Positions 43,957 through 54,260 are shown, counted from the first letter of the stretch. The stretch is 64,000 bases of DNA from Pseudarthrobacter defluvii (GCF_030816725.1 NZ_JAUSYG010000001.1:744001-808000); one strand, 5' to 3'. A program made the numbers and translations. The notes: generated by a model from the letters alone, not told the origin.

Positions 43957-44784
43957 ATGTCGGAATGGCTCGAGGTTGGCGCGGACAACTACGTACTGGT
44001 CACAGAAGGGTCCTTGCTGAACACAGGCCTTATCGTTGGTTCTGAACGGGCCATGGTCATCGACACCGGCTGCGGTCCACGCCAGGGACGCGAGATTTTG
44101 GATGCAGTTCGGGCAAGGACCGGCCTGCCGTGCGTGGTTGTCAACACCCACGCCCACTACGACCACTTCTTCGGCAACGCCGTCTTCGCCGAGGCTGGCG
44201 TCACAGAATTTTGGGCGCACGAGAACTGCGCCAACGAAATCGACAAGCGTGGCGATATCCAGCGCCGCCATGTTGGAATCATCGAGCCTGAGATGGCCGC
44301 CGGGGATGGCGACAATGTCGATCTCGTGGTGCCCAATGCAATTGTCAAAGACCAGCCCGTCCTGGTGGACCTCGGCGGCCTGGTGGCAACCCTGTTCTAC
44401 CTGGGACGTGGCCATACCGATGGCGATCTCCTGGTGGGAACGCCCTCCACTCTCTTCGTCGGTGACCTTGTGGAACAGGGCGCCCGCCCCTCCTTCGAGG
44501 ACTCCTACCCTGAGGAATGGGCAGACGCCCTCCGGCACATCTCCGCTCTGCGCCACCGCTACGAATTCTTGATCCCCGGCCACGGTCAGCCCTGCAGCGA
44601 CCAGTTTGTCAAGACCATGGCCAGCACTATGACTACCGCCGTCCGCCAGGCGCGCCAGTCGATCCGTGACACCCCGAGCGACGCCACCAAAGCGATCCCT
44701 GTCTTACCCTACGGTCCCGAGCAGTCGCGGTGGTTCATCAAGCGTTTGCAGGAGAACCACGGGGAATCGGCTCGTACGTTATAG
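43957..44784 (+). CDS. MBL-fold metallo-hydrolase
   Basis: About 275 aa, start at ATG 43957 after GAGAG. The metal-binding motif is NTHAHYDHFFGN (HxHxDH), followed by GRGHTDGDLLV and the C-terminal PGHGQPCS, giving the usual two-zinc site of the metallo-beta-lactamase fold. The substrate is not evident; such enzymes hydrolyse thioesters, lactones or phosphoesters. It is cytosolic and appears monocistronic. Confidence 0.9.
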   Translation: MSEWLEVGADNYVLVTEGSLLNTGLIVGSERAMVIDTGCGPRQGREILDAVRARTGLPCVVVNTHAHYDHFFGNAVFAEAGVTEFWAHENCANEIDKRGDIQRRHVGIIEPEMAAGDGDNVDLVVPNAIVKDQPVLVDLGGLVATLFYLGRGHTDGDLLVGTPSTLFVGDLVEQGARPSFEDSYPEEWADALRHISALRHRYEFLIPGHGQPCSDQFVKTMASTMTTAVRQARQSIRDTPSDATKAIPVLPYGPEQSRWFIKRLQENHGESARTL

Positions 44785-44968
44785 AGCTTGAGGTAAGTGA
44801 AAATAGCCCTTCCACAGGACTGGGTAGTGGTCCGTGGCTACCTTCCGCGTCCATGTCGCCCGAAAATTTCATGGGGGCTTTCCCGGTTGACTATTTGTCA
44901 ATGGCGTTGACTCATGATTGGGTGAGTGCGGATGGGGATGAAAAGACTGCTTACCAATGGAGGATTTT

Positions 44969-45121
44969 GTGGCACTTTCGGATTACGCCTTGGCGCTGAC
45001 CGCTCTGCTGGGCACCCTGCTTGTTCCCTTCGCCGTCCTGTACCAGATGCTGCGGCTCAAGCGCCGCGCAATCCGGATTTCCGTCCGGGTCGCCTCCGCA
45101 CCTTCGCCCCGAGGTAAATAA
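44969..45121 (+). CDS. Small membrane protein, 50 aa
   Basis: GTG 44969 follows a perfect GGAGG at 7 nt. The peptide MALSDYALALTALLGTLLVP... has one membrane helix (about 7-26) and a very basic C-terminus (MLRLKRRAIRISVRV). It is followed after 8 nt by a second membrane peptide. Function unknown. Confidence 0.55.
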   Translation: MALSDYALALTALLGTLLVPFAVLYQMLRLKRRAIRISVRVASAPSPRGK

Positions 45122-45129
45122 CGCTGACC

Positions 45130-45249
45130 ATGCCGTATGTCGATATCAATCCCCACAAGGGCCGCCCCAAATGGGTGGCCTATTCCATCCTCTTCGTCCT
45201 CCTGGTGCTTACGACAGCCGTAGTTTCGGCCGCTCTCATCCACCACTGA
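45130..45249 (+). CDS. Small membrane protein, 39 aa
   Basis: ATG 45130. MPYVDINPHKGRPKW then one membrane helix (VAYSILFVLLVLTTAVVSAA). It ends about 100 nt before the MinD-like gene. Together with the preceding peptide it may be a co-transcribed pair. No family recognised. Confidence 0.5.
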   Translation: MPYVDINPHKGRPKWVAYSILFVLLVLTTAVVSAALIHH

Positions 45250-45347
45250 CCAGCGCACGCTGGGGAGCTGCTTGTGCGAAACCCTCTAGACTTACTGATC
45301 GAACCAGTGCCGCAGAACCGTTTGCCGAAAACGTCCGGGGGACAGAC

Positions 45348-46736
45348 ATGCCAGATCCGGCGGATCAGAATGCAGGCGCCCAAGCAGAGGATGCAGGGCA
45401 GCCGCAGCTGCGCCGACGACGCGACCTTCGTCGCGCCGACGGCTCAGTGGACGATGCCTGGACAGGAACCATGCCAGCAGTAACTCCCGAAATGTCCAGT
45501 TCCAGCAACGCCGGCAAGCCGGTGACCCGCCGATCCTCCTGGGCGGAGGCGGCCGCCGCAGCCGATGCCACAAAGCCGTCCCGTGCACCGTCGCCTGCTC
45601 CTCTCAGTCCTCCGGCTACGCAGGCCCCTGCGCAGCAGGTGCGCGGTCCGATTGCTTCCGTTCCGGCCACTGCTCCTCCGGCTCCGCCCTCCCTGCCCGG
45701 TAACGAGGCCTCCCGAGCTGCTATGCCAGACGCAGAGGCTCCTGCCGAGACGCAGTCCTTCCGCCGCAGCCGGCCCACAGTGGCCGATGCGATCGCGGAG
45801 AGCCCTATGCCGGACTTCATCAGCTCGCCCGGCCTGTTCGTCAAGGAACAGAAGCCCCGGCCCATCGGCGGATTCCGCGGCGCCCTTTATAATCTGACCG
45901 GCGGCGCCTGGAACTTGGGACCCGGGCTTAAGCAGCGCCATGAGGACGAGCTGGCCCGCCGGATTTCCCGCCAGCTCCAGGGCAGCTACAACACGGCGAT
46001 CCTCAGCCTCAAGGGCGGTATCGGCAAGACCTCCACCACGGTGGGTGTTGGGTTGACCCTGGCCGAATACCGCGGGGATGCCCCGTGCGCCATTGACGCC
46101 AACCCGGACTCGGGCGACTTGGTGGAGCGTGCGCTGGGCGAGGGCATCTACCAGCAGTCCACTCCACGGACTATCTCCGACCTGCTGGAGAACATCGACT
46201 CCATCGATTCCCTGACGTCGCTGGCCCGGTACATGCACCACGCCGGCCGGCTGCACCTGATCGCGGGGGAGCAGGACCCTGAGGTCTCGGACTCTCTGAC
46301 GGCTGCGGAGTACTTGCGGATCCGCAAGCTCATTTCCAGCTATTACTCGGTTGCCCTTACGGACTGCGGCACTGGTGTAACCCACAACGCGATGAGCGGG
46401 ATTTTGCAGTCGGCGGACAATCTGGTGATCGCCGCTGGCTACGCGGTGTCCGGTGCCAAACGGGCCCGGAGCACGCTGCACTGGCTGGCGAGCCACGGCT
46501 ATGAGGACTTGGCCCGCAATGCCATCGTGGTAATCACAGACAAGGACGAGGTCTCCTCACGCGTCGACAAGGACGCGATTGAAGAACACCTGTCCGGCAT
46601 CTGCCGCGAACTTATCGCAGTGCCGCACGACCGTGGTGTTGCCGACGGTGACTTGGTGACCCTGGATGTACTGAAGCCCGAAACACGGCGGGCTTACAAG
46701 GAGATCGCTGCAGCGATCGTGGACGGGTACCGGTAG
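45348..46736 (+). CDS. MinD/ParA-like ATPase with proline-rich N-terminus
   Basis: About 462 aa from ATG 45348 (after GGGGGA). The first about 200 residues are disordered, rich in Ala/Pro/Arg. The ATPase domain has the deviant Walker A SLKGGIGKTSTTVGVG, then AIDANPDSGDLV and LTDCGTGVTHNAM. The architecture (disordered tail plus SIMIBI ATPase) resembles EspI-type and other actinobacterial MinD-like proteins that localise complexes at the membrane. No ParB partner is adjacent; the next gene is a membrane acyltransferase. Confidence 0.85.
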   Translation: MPDPADQNAGAQAEDAGQPQLRRRRDLRRADGSVDDAWTGTMPAVTPEMSSSSNAGKPVTRRSSWAEAAAAADATKPSRAPSPAPLSPPATQAPAQQVRGPIASVPATAPPAPPSLPGNEASRAAMPDAEAPAETQSFRRSRPTVADAIAESPMPDFISSPGLFVKEQKPRPIGGFRGALYNLTGGAWNLGPGLKQRHEDELARRISRQLQGSYNTAILSLKGGIGKTSTTVGVGLTLAEYRGDAPCAIDANPDSGDLVERALGEGIYQQSTPRTISDLLENIDSIDSLTSLARYMHHAGRLHLIAGEQDPEVSDSLTAAEYLRIRKLISSYYSVALTDCGTGVTHNAMSGILQSADNLVIAAGYAVSGAKRARSTLHWLASHGYEDLARNAIVVITDKDEVSSRVDKDAIEEHLSGICRELIAVPHDRGVADGDLVTLDVLKPETRRAYKEIAAAIVDGYR

Positions 46737-46815
46737 TAGCCAAACCTTCCCGAGTGGTGCATAACCGGATTTATCCGCCGGGTAGAATTACGGCAGGTCT
46801 CAACAGGGGGAATCC

Positions 46816-48981
46816 ATGGCAACAGCCAACGCCGGCATTCGGCATGCCACAAAATCACCGTCAAAGAAGTCCAAAGGACTTCGCCCTGACATCCAAGGTC
46901 TTCGCGCCCTCGCCGTACTGGCAGTGATCGCGGACCACACGTTCACATACCCGTCCGGCGGGTTCGTTGGCGTGGACGTGTTCTTTGTTATCTCGGGCTT
47001 CCTCATCACGGGGCTGCTGCTGCGCGAGCATGAGAAGAAGGGGCGAATCTCGTTCGCGGACTTCTACCGGCGCCGTGCCCGCCGTATCCTGCCGCTTGCA
47101 GTCCTCGTTCTGGTCGCCACCGTCGCGGCGTCCTGGGCCGTGTTCAACGGCGGCCGCGCCATGAAGGTCACCGAGGATGCGCTGTGGTCGCTGGTGTTCG
47201 GCACGAACTGGCACCTGGCCCTGATCGGCACGGACTACATGCAGGCCGGCGCTGCGGTCTCACCGCTCCAGCACTTCTGGTCCTTGGCCGTTGAAGAGCA
47301 GTTCTACGTTGTGTGGCCTTGGCTGATCGTGCTGATCCTCGGGACGCTGGCAGGGCGGCTGGGCTGGCAGCACGGCAAAGCGCGTCTTCTGCTCACCGGC
47401 ATGATGGTTCTCTTCGTCGCCGTATCCTTGGCCTTCGCCATGTGGGAGACAGCCACCAGCCCCACCGTGGCGTACTTTTCGACGTTCTCCAGGGCTTGGG
47501 AACTCGGTATCGGCGCCGTCCTCGCGGCCAGCGCCGGCGCCCTCTCACGGCTGCCTGACGCTATCCGTCCTGTGCTCGCTTACATCGGCCTGGCAGGGAT
47601 CGTGTGGGGCATCTTCGCTATCACTCCGGAGATGCCTTTCCCCGGACCTTGGGCTGCCGTCCCCGTCCTTGCAACGGCTCTCCTGATCGCTGCCGGCACG
47701 GGTGGGGAGGTCCGCTTCCTTGCGCCCCTGACCAACCCTATCTCCCGGTACATTGGCGATATTTCCTACTCGCTGTACCTGTGGCACTTCCCGATCATCG
47801 TTCTCTTCGGCGCCCTGCTTCCGGTCGAAGGGCCGCTGTTGTTCGCGGCCATTCTCGCTGCGGCGGGCGGTATGTCGGTCCTGTCGTACCACCTGCTGGA
47901 AGACCCGATCCGCAAGTCTGGCTGGTTGGAGCCGAAGGGCAAGCGGGCCCCGTCGACTGATGCCAAACAGAAGGCTGCCTTGGGCGGGCTGGTTGCTCTC
48001 GCGTTGGTGACTACCTGCGTTGTGGGTGCTGCGCTGGCTCAGGACGCGGGTAGCAGGCACACGGCCGTGGCCGCCGTACCGGTTCCCCTCGCAACGACGG
48101 GCAAGGATGTCCCGAAGACGCCGGAGAGTGAGCACACGGCGAAGATCAACGCCGCATTGCAGCAGACCGCGTGGCCGGACCTGAACCCCTCGGTGGACAA
48201 CCTCGGGCAGGGCGCCAAGGCTACCGAGTGGGTCAAGGATGGCTGCCTCGGCGGCGACTCCCGCAACCTAGAAGCCGACATCGCCAAGGCCCAGACCTGC
48301 GTCTACGGCGAAGCTAACGCGGCTAAGACCGCCGTCGTGGTGGGCGACTCGATCGCCATCAGCTACGTGCCGATGGTGCGGGCTGCCCTTGAACCGAAGG
48401 GGTACAAGGTTGTGGTGTACACGATGCAGCAGTGCCCCGCCATTTCCGTCTCCGTGTTCCGCGGTGACAAGTCGGAGCACCCGCGCTGTGATCCGTTCCG
48501 CCAGTGGGCCCTAGATCAGGTCAAGGCGTCCAAGCCGGACATGGTGATCCTGTCCAGCTCCGAAGACGCGAGCATGCGGCTCGTTTCTAAGGCTGAAGGT
48601 ACCGCTGTGGTGAGTGAGTGGATCGCCGGAACCAAGGACACTCTCAATAGTGTTGCCGGGTCCGCTGGGCGGGTCGTGCTGCTGGACCCGCCGCCCGGCG
48701 GTAAAGCTCTGCAGGAGTGCGCAACGCGGGTGAGCAAGCCCAGCGACTGCATGACGGCCCCGGACAACCGCTACGGCGAGCTGTACAGTGCCGTGCGGGA
48801 CGCTGCCGCCGCGGTGCCGGCGGCCAAGGCTGAAGTCATCAGGACGCGGGACTGGTTCTGCTCCGGCAACAATTGCCCCGGCTTCGTCGGCACCACCCCG
48901 GTCTACGCGGACCAAGGCCACATGACGCCGAACTACGCTTCCGAGTTGGCGCCGCTGTTCGCCTCCGCACTGAAGCTCTGA
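46816..48981 (+). CDS. Acyltransferase 3 / SGNH-domain fusion (OafA-type)
   Basis: A 721-aa protein. N-terminal membrane domain of the acyltransferase-3 family (RPDIQGLRALAVLAVIADH, GGFVGVDVFFVISGFLITGLL, LQHFWSLAVEEQFY), about 10-11 helices to residue 400, then an extracytoplasmic SGNH domain (VVVGDSIAISYVPM...). Such proteins acetylate or otherwise acylate cell-surface polysaccharides. ATG follows a GGGGGA ribosome site. It ends at a strong terminator. Confidence 0.94.
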   Translation: MATANAGIRHATKSPSKKSKGLRPDIQGLRALAVLAVIADHTFTYPSGGFVGVDVFFVISGFLITGLLLREHEKKGRISFADFYRRRARRILPLAVLVLVATVAASWAVFNGGRAMKVTEDALWSLVFGTNWHLALIGTDYMQAGAAVSPLQHFWSLAVEEQFYVVWPWLIVLILGTLAGRLGWQHGKARLLLTGMMVLFVAVSLAFAMWETATSPTVAYFSTFSRAWELGIGAVLAASAGALSRLPDAIRPVLAYIGLAGIVWGIFAITPEMPFPGPWAAVPVLATALLIAAGTGGEVRFLAPLTNPISRYIGDISYSLYLWHFPIIVLFGALLPVEGPLLFAAILAAAGGMSVLSYHLLEDPIRKSGWLEPKGKRAPSTDAKQKAALGGLVALALVTTCVVGAALAQDAGSRHTAVAAVPVPLATTGKDVPKTPESEHTAKINAALQQTAWPDLNPSVDNLGQGAKATEWVKDGCLGGDSRNLEADIAKAQTCVYGEANAAKTAVVVGDSIAISYVPMVRAALEPKGYKVVVYTMQQCPAISVSVFRGDKSEHPRCDPFRQWALDQVKASKPDMVILSSSEDASMRLVSKAEGTAVVSEWIAGTKDTLNSVAGSAGRVVLLDPPPGGKALQECATRVSKPSDCMTAPDNRYGELYSAVRDAAAAVPAAKAEVIRTRDWFCSGNNCPGFVGTTPVYADQGHMTPNYASELAPLFASALKL

Positions 48982-48988
48982 AACACAA

Positions 48989-49023
48989 GAAATGGACCCC
49001 CTCACAATGAGGGGGTCCATTTC
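48989..49023. terminator. Bidirectional rho-independent terminator
   Basis: A 16-bp perfect stem (GAAATGGACCCCCTCA and its complement) with a 3-nt loop, 8 nt after the acyltransferase stop. It also lies 6 nt after the end of the leftward decayed gene, so it could serve both. Confidence 0.85.
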
Positions 49024-49028
49024 TCTTG

Positions 49029-50310
49029 CTACAGCGCGGCAAGGGCCGCCTCAGCGCCACCGGGGAAGTAGGCAACTTTGTACCGGATGGAGGACGTAAT
49101 GAAGGACCCTGCCTTGATAACAGAGCCCCAGCGCTGGCACGGGAGAAGTACGTCTTGACGCCGTTCCCGGACCTGTCGTTGATCTGGGCTTAGGCTGGGC
49201 CTGCGTCCGTCCAACGGTTAAGGAACGTAGTGTGATCCGGGACCGCTGGCATGATGGCGAACTTGCCGGTGCTGGACCACATCCACGCCGCTACGGACTT
49301 GGACCGTCCACCGCAAAAGTCACCGTTCCCACCCGTTAGCGTAAGCGCTCCTACCGCGTAATCGAGTAGCAAGGCACGGTTGAACTTCTGTGCCCCACGG
49401 CGGATGTAGTCGGCCCGTTGACAGGCCACATGAGCCACATCCACGTGGGGGTGAAATCCAAGTTCCACGTCGTGCTAACGTCCACGCGAAGATCGCGCCG
49501 GCCCAGAATGTACTCGGTAGTCACGTCGGCAACCGATGTCGTACCAAGCTATGTATGACGGAGTGAGCTGACGCGAGTCACCACGAACTCGTTCACCCCG
49601 TCCACGCAGGCCCCGAAAGCGGGAGCAGACGCGGCACCGTCCACTGCGAACGTGAGCGAGACCTCCGCTTCCCAGCCGTGAATGTTTCCCGTCTCGCCAG
49701 GGGCCGTCGTGCCTGCCGGCTGGCCGTAGTAGGCGCACTCCCATGCAGATGCGGTAACGGAGAGCGTAGTGTCCATTACGACTGCCACGCCAGAGTCGGA
49801 AGCTTTGTGGACGGTAGCGAGTGCAGGAAGCGGGTCACGTAGGCACGCTGGGCGGACACGCCTATCCGGTTGTAGCCGGTCACAGTCAGCTTCACTGTGT
49901 GCGCACCTGCGGTAAGGTCGGCGGCGAGGACTCGGCGGGCGGCATATTTGTTCTGCGCTGTCGTCGGCGAATAGGAATCCATCACCCGGTCCGTTGGGTT
50001 CAGGGTGCTGCCGTTAGCTACCAGGATGGTGTTCGCGTACCATCCTCGGGTGACGACATCCTGCGCGGTGTCGAGGCGGTCAGCGAGGGGGCGCTCTACC
50101 TTCAGGAGCATGCCGCCGTTCCCGTGGGGTGAAAGCCGTTTTCGCTGCGCGTGTACCCGGACGCGGCCCGAACGTGTGTGTCGAAGAAGACCGTGCGAGT
50201 CAGTGGCGAACATACCCGTCGCCAGCAGCTGCCGGCCGCCGGTGGGCGTTCTGTTCTCTCGCCGCACGCAGGTGCCCGCCGCCGAATGAACGGGGCGGGC
50301 ACTTTCCGCG
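49029..50310 (-). pseudogene. Heavily frameshifted remnant of an unknown protein
   Basis: The minus strand holds protein-like pieces in alternating frames, in order: TRTVFFDTHVRAASGYTRSE, NGGMLLKVERPLADRLD, LTAGAHTVKLTVTGYNRIGV, VAVVMDTTLSVTASAWECAY, SLTPSYIAWYDIG, FNRALLLDYAVGALTLTGG and a final RYKVAYFPGGAEAALAAL ending at 49029. At least four frame changes are needed. The pieces look like one beta-rich protein of 400 aa or more, possibly phage tail-like or extracellular; I do not recognise the family. Confidence 0.55.
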
Positions 50311-50319
50311 CAGCGGGGA

Positions 50320-51495
50320 CTAAACCAGCACACTCTCAGCCGGCGCAGGCTGGGCCTGCGCCGCAAAGACGGAGGGGCCCAGGTCCGCAACCGAGGACTT
50401 CCCCACGAAGCCCATGGCGCCCTTGAACTCCTCCTGCAGGATCCCGAACACCCGGTCCACCGCCGGCTCCCCACAGGTGGCAAGGGCGTAGGCGAACGGC
50501 CGTCCGGCAAGCGCGGCCTTAGCACCCAGCGCGACTGCCTTGACGATGTCGTGCCCGCGCCGGATGCCGCCATCCAGATAGATCTCCGCCCGGCCGCCGA
50601 CAGCGTCAACGATGGACGGCAGGACGTCGATGGTGGCGGGCTGGGAGTCGAACTGCCGGCCGCCGTGGTTGGAGACGAAGATGCCGTCCGCGCCCTCGTC
50701 CACCGCCCGGGCTGCGTCCTCGGCGTCCATGATGCCCTTGATCACCAGGTTCCCCTTCCACTCGGAGCGGAGCCTGGCAAAGTCCTCCCAGTTGGCGCCC
50801 GGGTTCTTGTTGGACGCCATCCAGTTGTTCATCTCGTCCATGCGCAGCGGACGGCCGTTGATCTGGTAGTTCCCGTAGGTCATCTTCCGGCCGGTGAGCC
50901 AGCGCCACAGCCAGGCCGGGCGGGTGGCCGCGTTGAAGTAGTCCGCCACCGGCGGCCGCGGCGGCATGGACAGCCCGTGGTGAAGGTCCCGTTCGCGCTT
51001 GCTGGAGGACCCGACGTCGCCCGCCACCACCAGGGTCTCCACGCCCACGGCCCGTGCCCGGTTGATGTAGCTGGCGGTTTCTTCAGGATCCTTCCAGAAG
51101 GCGATCTGCGCCCACAGGTTGTTGGGGGCCACCTTGGCCACTTCTTCCAGCGAGCAGCCCGCCCACGCGCTGTGGATGAAGATGGACCCTGCCCTGACCG
51201 CGGCCCGGGCAACGGCAGGATCCGAACCGGGGTGGAAGATGGTGAGCATGCCCATCGGCGCCACCATGAGCGGCATCGCCAGGGAATGGCCCAGCACGGT
51301 AGTGGACGTGTTCAGGCCCCGAAGGTCCACCATTGACCGTTGGCGAAGCATCAGGGCATCAAAACGGGCTTCGTTGGCGCGCATGGTGGTCTCGTCCAGC
51401 GCACCGCCCTCCAGGTAATCCGAAATCATCTTGGGAAGCTGTTTCCGGGACGCTTTGCGGTAGTCATCAATGCTGACAATCCATTTGTTTCTCAA
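50320..51495 (-). CDS. FMN-dependent alpha-hydroxy-acid dehydrogenase (LldD-like)
   Basis: A 391-aa TIM-barrel flavoenzyme. The N-terminal SIDDYRKASRKQLPKMISDYLEGGALDE, LAMPLMVAPMGM, the active site IFVSNHGGRQFD (catalytic His) and the FMN phosphate site YLDGGIRRGHDIVKA are present. It oxidises L-lactate or a similar 2-hydroxy acid. The start is TTG 51495 after AGGA. It follows the ABC transporter genes on the same strand, so the transported compound may be its substrate or precursor. Confidence 0.9.
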   Translation of the reverse strand: MRNKWIVSIDDYRKASRKQLPKMISDYLEGGALDETTMRANEARFDALMLRQRSMVDLRGLNTSTTVLGHSLAMPLMVAPMGMLTIFHPGSDPAVARAAVRAGSIFIHSAWAGCSLEEVAKVAPNNLWAQIAFWKDPEETASYINRARAVGVETLVVAGDVGSSSKRERDLHHGLSMPPRPPVADYFNAATRPAWLWRWLTGRKMTYGNYQINGRPLRMDEMNNWMASNKNPGANWEDFARLRSEWKGNLVIKGIMDAEDAARAVDEGADGIFVSNHGGRQFDSQPATIDVLPSIVDAVGGRAEIYLDGGIRRGHDIVKAVALGAKAALAGRPFAYALATCGEPAVDRVFGILQEEFKGAMGFVGKSSVADLGPSVFAAQAQPAPAESVLV

Positions 51496-51518
51496 GGGTC
51501 CTGCTCCAATGTGAAGGT

Positions 51519-52283
51519 CTAAATTACTTTCGCCAGGAATTGTTTGGTGCGTTCGCGCCGGGGTTCCCGCAGGACGGTCCGGGGGTCGCCCTGCTCCACG
51601 ATGCCGCCGCCGTCCATGAAGATGAGGTGGTCGCCCACTTCCCGGGCGAAGCCGATCTCATGGGTGACCACGATCATGGTCATCCCGCCGTCCGCGAGCT
51701 TGCGCATCACGTCCAGCACCTCGCCCACCAACTCCGGGTCCAGGGCCGAGGTGGGTTCATCGAACAGCATCAGCCGCGGTTCCATGGCCAGTGCCCTGGC
51801 GATGGCCACGCGCTGCTGCTGGCCGCCTGAAAGGGACGCCGGGTAGGCATGGACCTTCTCGGAGAGGCCCACCCGTTCCAGTAGGATCCGCGCCCGGTCC
51901 TGGACGGCCTTCCGGTTCTCCTTCTTCACCCTGACCGGTGCCTCGCAGATGTTCTCAAGCACCGTCATGTGCGGAAAGAGGTTGAAGCTCTGGAACACCA
52001 TGCCGATGTTTTCGCGCATCCTCGCCGCCTCAGCGTTGTTCTGCGCGTGCAGCCGGCCTTTCCTGATCTTCACGCCAACCGGCTGTCCCTCCACAAGGAT
52101 GTACCCGCCGTCGAGCGTTTCCAGCTGGTTGATGCAGCGGAGGAACGTCGACTTGCCGGAACCGGATGGCCCGATAATGCAGGTGACGCTGCCCTTGGGG
52201 ATGGTGAGGTCGATGCCCTTGAGGACTTCGAGGTCACCGAAGCTCTTGGTGACCCCCTGTGCTTCGATCATCACGTCAGTCAT
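51519..52283 (-). CDS. Amino-acid ABC transporter ATP-binding protein (GlnQ/HisP-type)
   Basis: A 254-aa ATPase: Walker [17 protein letters not shown]-loop [16 protein letters not shown], signature [15 protein letters not shown], Walker [12 protein letters not shown] and H-loop VTHEIGFA. It powers the importer with the permease and binding protein encoded upstream; start overlaps the permease stop. An insertion near residues 75-85 ([17 protein letters not shown]) is common in this subfamily. Confidence 0.95.
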   Translation of the reverse strand: MTDVMIEAQGVTKSFGDLEVLKGIDLTIPKGSVTCIIGPSGSGKSTFLRCINQLETLDGGYILVEGQPVGVKIRKGRLHAQNNAEAARMRENIGMVFQSFNLFPHMTVLENICEAPVRVKKENRKAVQDRARILLERVGLSEKVHAYPASLSGGQQQRVAIARALAMEPRLMLFDEPTSALDPELVGEVLDVMRKLADGGMTMIVVTHEIGFAREVGDHLIFMDGGGIVEQGDPRTVLREPRRERTKQFLAKVI

Positions 52284-53242
52284 GGCCGGGCCTCCTGGGG
52301 TGTGGTGGGGGAGCTGGCCGCCTTGGGCTTGCGGGGCCGCCGGGCGCTGCGCCCGGCGGTGATTCCACCCCGGTTGAAGTGCCGTTCAATGAAGTACTGC
52401 CCCAGGCTCAGGATGCTGGTGACCAGCAGGTACCACATGCTTGCGGCGATAAGCAGGGGAATGGTCTTGAAGTTGGCGCTGTACACCAGCTGAGCTGAGT
52501 ACAGCAGCTCGGGGAAGGCGAGGACGCTGACCAGCGAGGTGGTCTTCAGCATCGAAATGGTCTGGTTGCCGGTGGGCGGGATGATGATCTTCATCGCCTG
52601 CGGCAGCACAACCCGCGACAGGATGGCGAACCGCCGCATGCCCAGAGCCGTGGCTGCTTCGGTCTGTCCGCGGTGGATGCTCAGGAGCCCGGCCCGCACG
52701 ATCTCGGACATGTAGGCCCCTTCATTCAGGCCCAGCCCGAGGATTGCCGCCATGAACGGGGTGATCAGCACGTTGGCGTCCACCGAGAAGAACTCCGGCC
52801 CGAACGGAACACCTACCGCGATGCGTGGGTAGATGGCGGCGATGAAGCCCCAGAAGAGCAGCTGGACGAAGACCGGCACCCCGCGGAAGAGCCACACCAG
52901 AAACGCTGCGGTCCCCGCGACGATGGCGTTGGGGGCCAGCCGGGCCAGAGCCAGCAGGACGCCGACGACGATTCCCACGGCCATGGAAATGGCCGTCAGT
53001 CCCAGCGTCCGCAGCAGGCCCGTGAACAGCCGCTCCGAGGTGAACCAACCGAACACCACGTTCCACTCGAAGCGGGGATTGGTGACCAGCGAGTAGCCCA
53101 CCAGGAAGATGGCAAACAGGACGATCGCCGCCGTGAGCCACAACCCTCCGTGGCGCTGGTGTGGACGGCCCATGAGCAGTTGGCGGTCCAGATCCTCCCC
53201 GGCGGGTGCCTTGGCGTTCGGCTCCGTGGCGATGTTGGCCAT
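52280..53242 (-). CDS. Amino-acid ABC transporter permease
   Basis: About 320 aa with five to six membrane helices and the HisM/GlnP signature near [21 protein letters not shown]. It begins [18 protein letters not shown], right after the binding-protein stop (TAG at 53247). A long N-terminal cytosolic region and Arg-rich C-terminus are typical of actinobacterial members. Confidence 0.93.
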   Translation of the reverse strand: MANIATEPNAKAPAGEDLDRQLLMGRPHQRHGGLWLTAAIVLFAIFLVGYSLVTNPRFEWNVVFGWFTSERLFTGLLRTLGLTAISMAVGIVVGVLLALARLAPNAIVAGTAAFLVWLFRGVPVFVQLLFWGFIAAIYPRIAVGVPFGPEFFSVDANVLITPFMAAILGLGLNEGAYMSEIVRAGLLSIHRGQTEAATALGMRRFAILSRVVLPQAMKIIIPPTGNQTISMLKTTSLVSVLAFPELLYSAQLVYSANFKTIPLLIAASMWYLLVTSILSLGQYFIERHFNRGGITAGRSARRPRKPKAASSPTTPQEARP

Positions 53243-53246
53243 GTGG

Positions 53247-54161
53247 CTACTGCGCTTTGTTGAAGGCGAAGTCAGAGATTGCACCGCTGCCTACACCCCA
53301 CTTGTCGAGGATCTCCTTGTACTTGCCGCTCTTGGCGAGGGACTCCATGCCCAGCTGGATGGCCTTTTCCAGGCCCGCGCCCTTCTTGAAGCCGATGCTG
53401 ACGGGGGAGACGTCCTTCTCGCCCAGCAGCTCGATCTGGCCGCCCTGCTTGATGGCGTAGCCCAGCGTGGGTCCGTCGATGTACACGGCGTCGATGCGGC
53501 CGGCCGTCAACGCGAGGTTGGGGGCCTGCATGTCCGGGTAGGTCATGGCTTCGATGGCCGGCTTGCCGGCGTCCGTGCAGGCCTTGGACAGGGCGGGGAG
53601 GCGTTTGAGGTCCTGGAAGGAACCTTTCAGCACGCCAACGCGCTTGCCGCAGAGTGTGTCAATGGTGAGCTTCTCCGGGTTGCCCGGAGCCACGCCGATG
53701 CCGCTGCCCGACTGGTAGTAATCCACGAAATCGAGCACCTTCATGCGCTCGGTGGAGGGGGACATCTGGGAGACGGCCATGTCGAACTTCCCGGCGGAAA
53801 TGCCGGGGATGATGCCATCGAACGGTCCGCTCTTGACTTCGGTCTTCAGGCCGAGGGTTTGCCCCAGGGCCATGGCGATTTCCGGGTCCACGCCAATGGT
53901 GGTGGTCCCGTCCGGCGCCATGAAGTGCAGGGGCGGGGAGCTCTGGCTCATGGTCACAGTGAGCGTTCCCCTGTCCTTCGCTTCCTTGGGGAGTGCTGCC
54001 GCTGCGGCTTCGTCGACTTTGACGGCCTCCGCGGAGCTTGAAGGTTTGGGGGCGTCGGACTGCGCAGAAGAGCTCATCTCGGGATTGGAGCATCCGGAGA
54101 GAAGCACGCTCGCCATGGAGACTGCAGCGACGGTGGCAAACATCGATCGAAACTGGATCAT
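53247..54161 (-). CDS. Amino-acid ABC transporter substrate-binding lipoprotein
   Basis: A 304-aa extracellular binding protein. The lipobox LLSGCSN marks the acylated cysteine (about residue 24). The SBP_bac_3 fold is shown by TLTVTMSQSSPPLHF, GVDPEIAMALGQTLGL, FDMAVSQMSPSTERM and the closing LGMESLAKSGKYKEILDKWG. It gives the importer its specificity, probably an amino acid or amino-acid-like acid. First gene of the four-gene leftward operon; the promoter region contains the palindrome at 54261. Confidence 0.94.
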   Translation of the reverse strand: MIQFRSMFATVAAVSMASVLLSGCSNPEMSSSAQSDAPKPSSSAEAVKVDEAAAAALPKEAKDRGTLTVTMSQSSPPLHFMAPDGTTTIGVDPEIAMALGQTLGLKTEVKSGPFDGIIPGISAGKFDMAVSQMSPSTERMKVLDFVDYYQSGSGIGVAPGNPEKLTIDTLCGKRVGVLKGSFQDLKRLPALSKACTDAGKPAIEAMTYPDMQAPNLALTAGRIDAVYIDGPTLGYAIKQGGQIELLGEKDVSPVSIGFKKGAGLEKAIQLGMESLAKSGKYKEILDKWGVGSGAISDFAFNKAQ

Positions 54162-54260
54162 CTATACGCCTTCGGAAGTGGGGGAGTGTGGTGGCTGGGG
54201 AACTTACTGCTGGGGTTGGCAGCTGCAGCTGTGGTGCAGATCACTGAACCGCCCGGTATC

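Noticed and set aside
50551..51336. 261-codon plus-strand frame
   Set aside because: Antisense to the LldD-like gene; composition rich in Arg/Pro/His as expected of a shadow frame.
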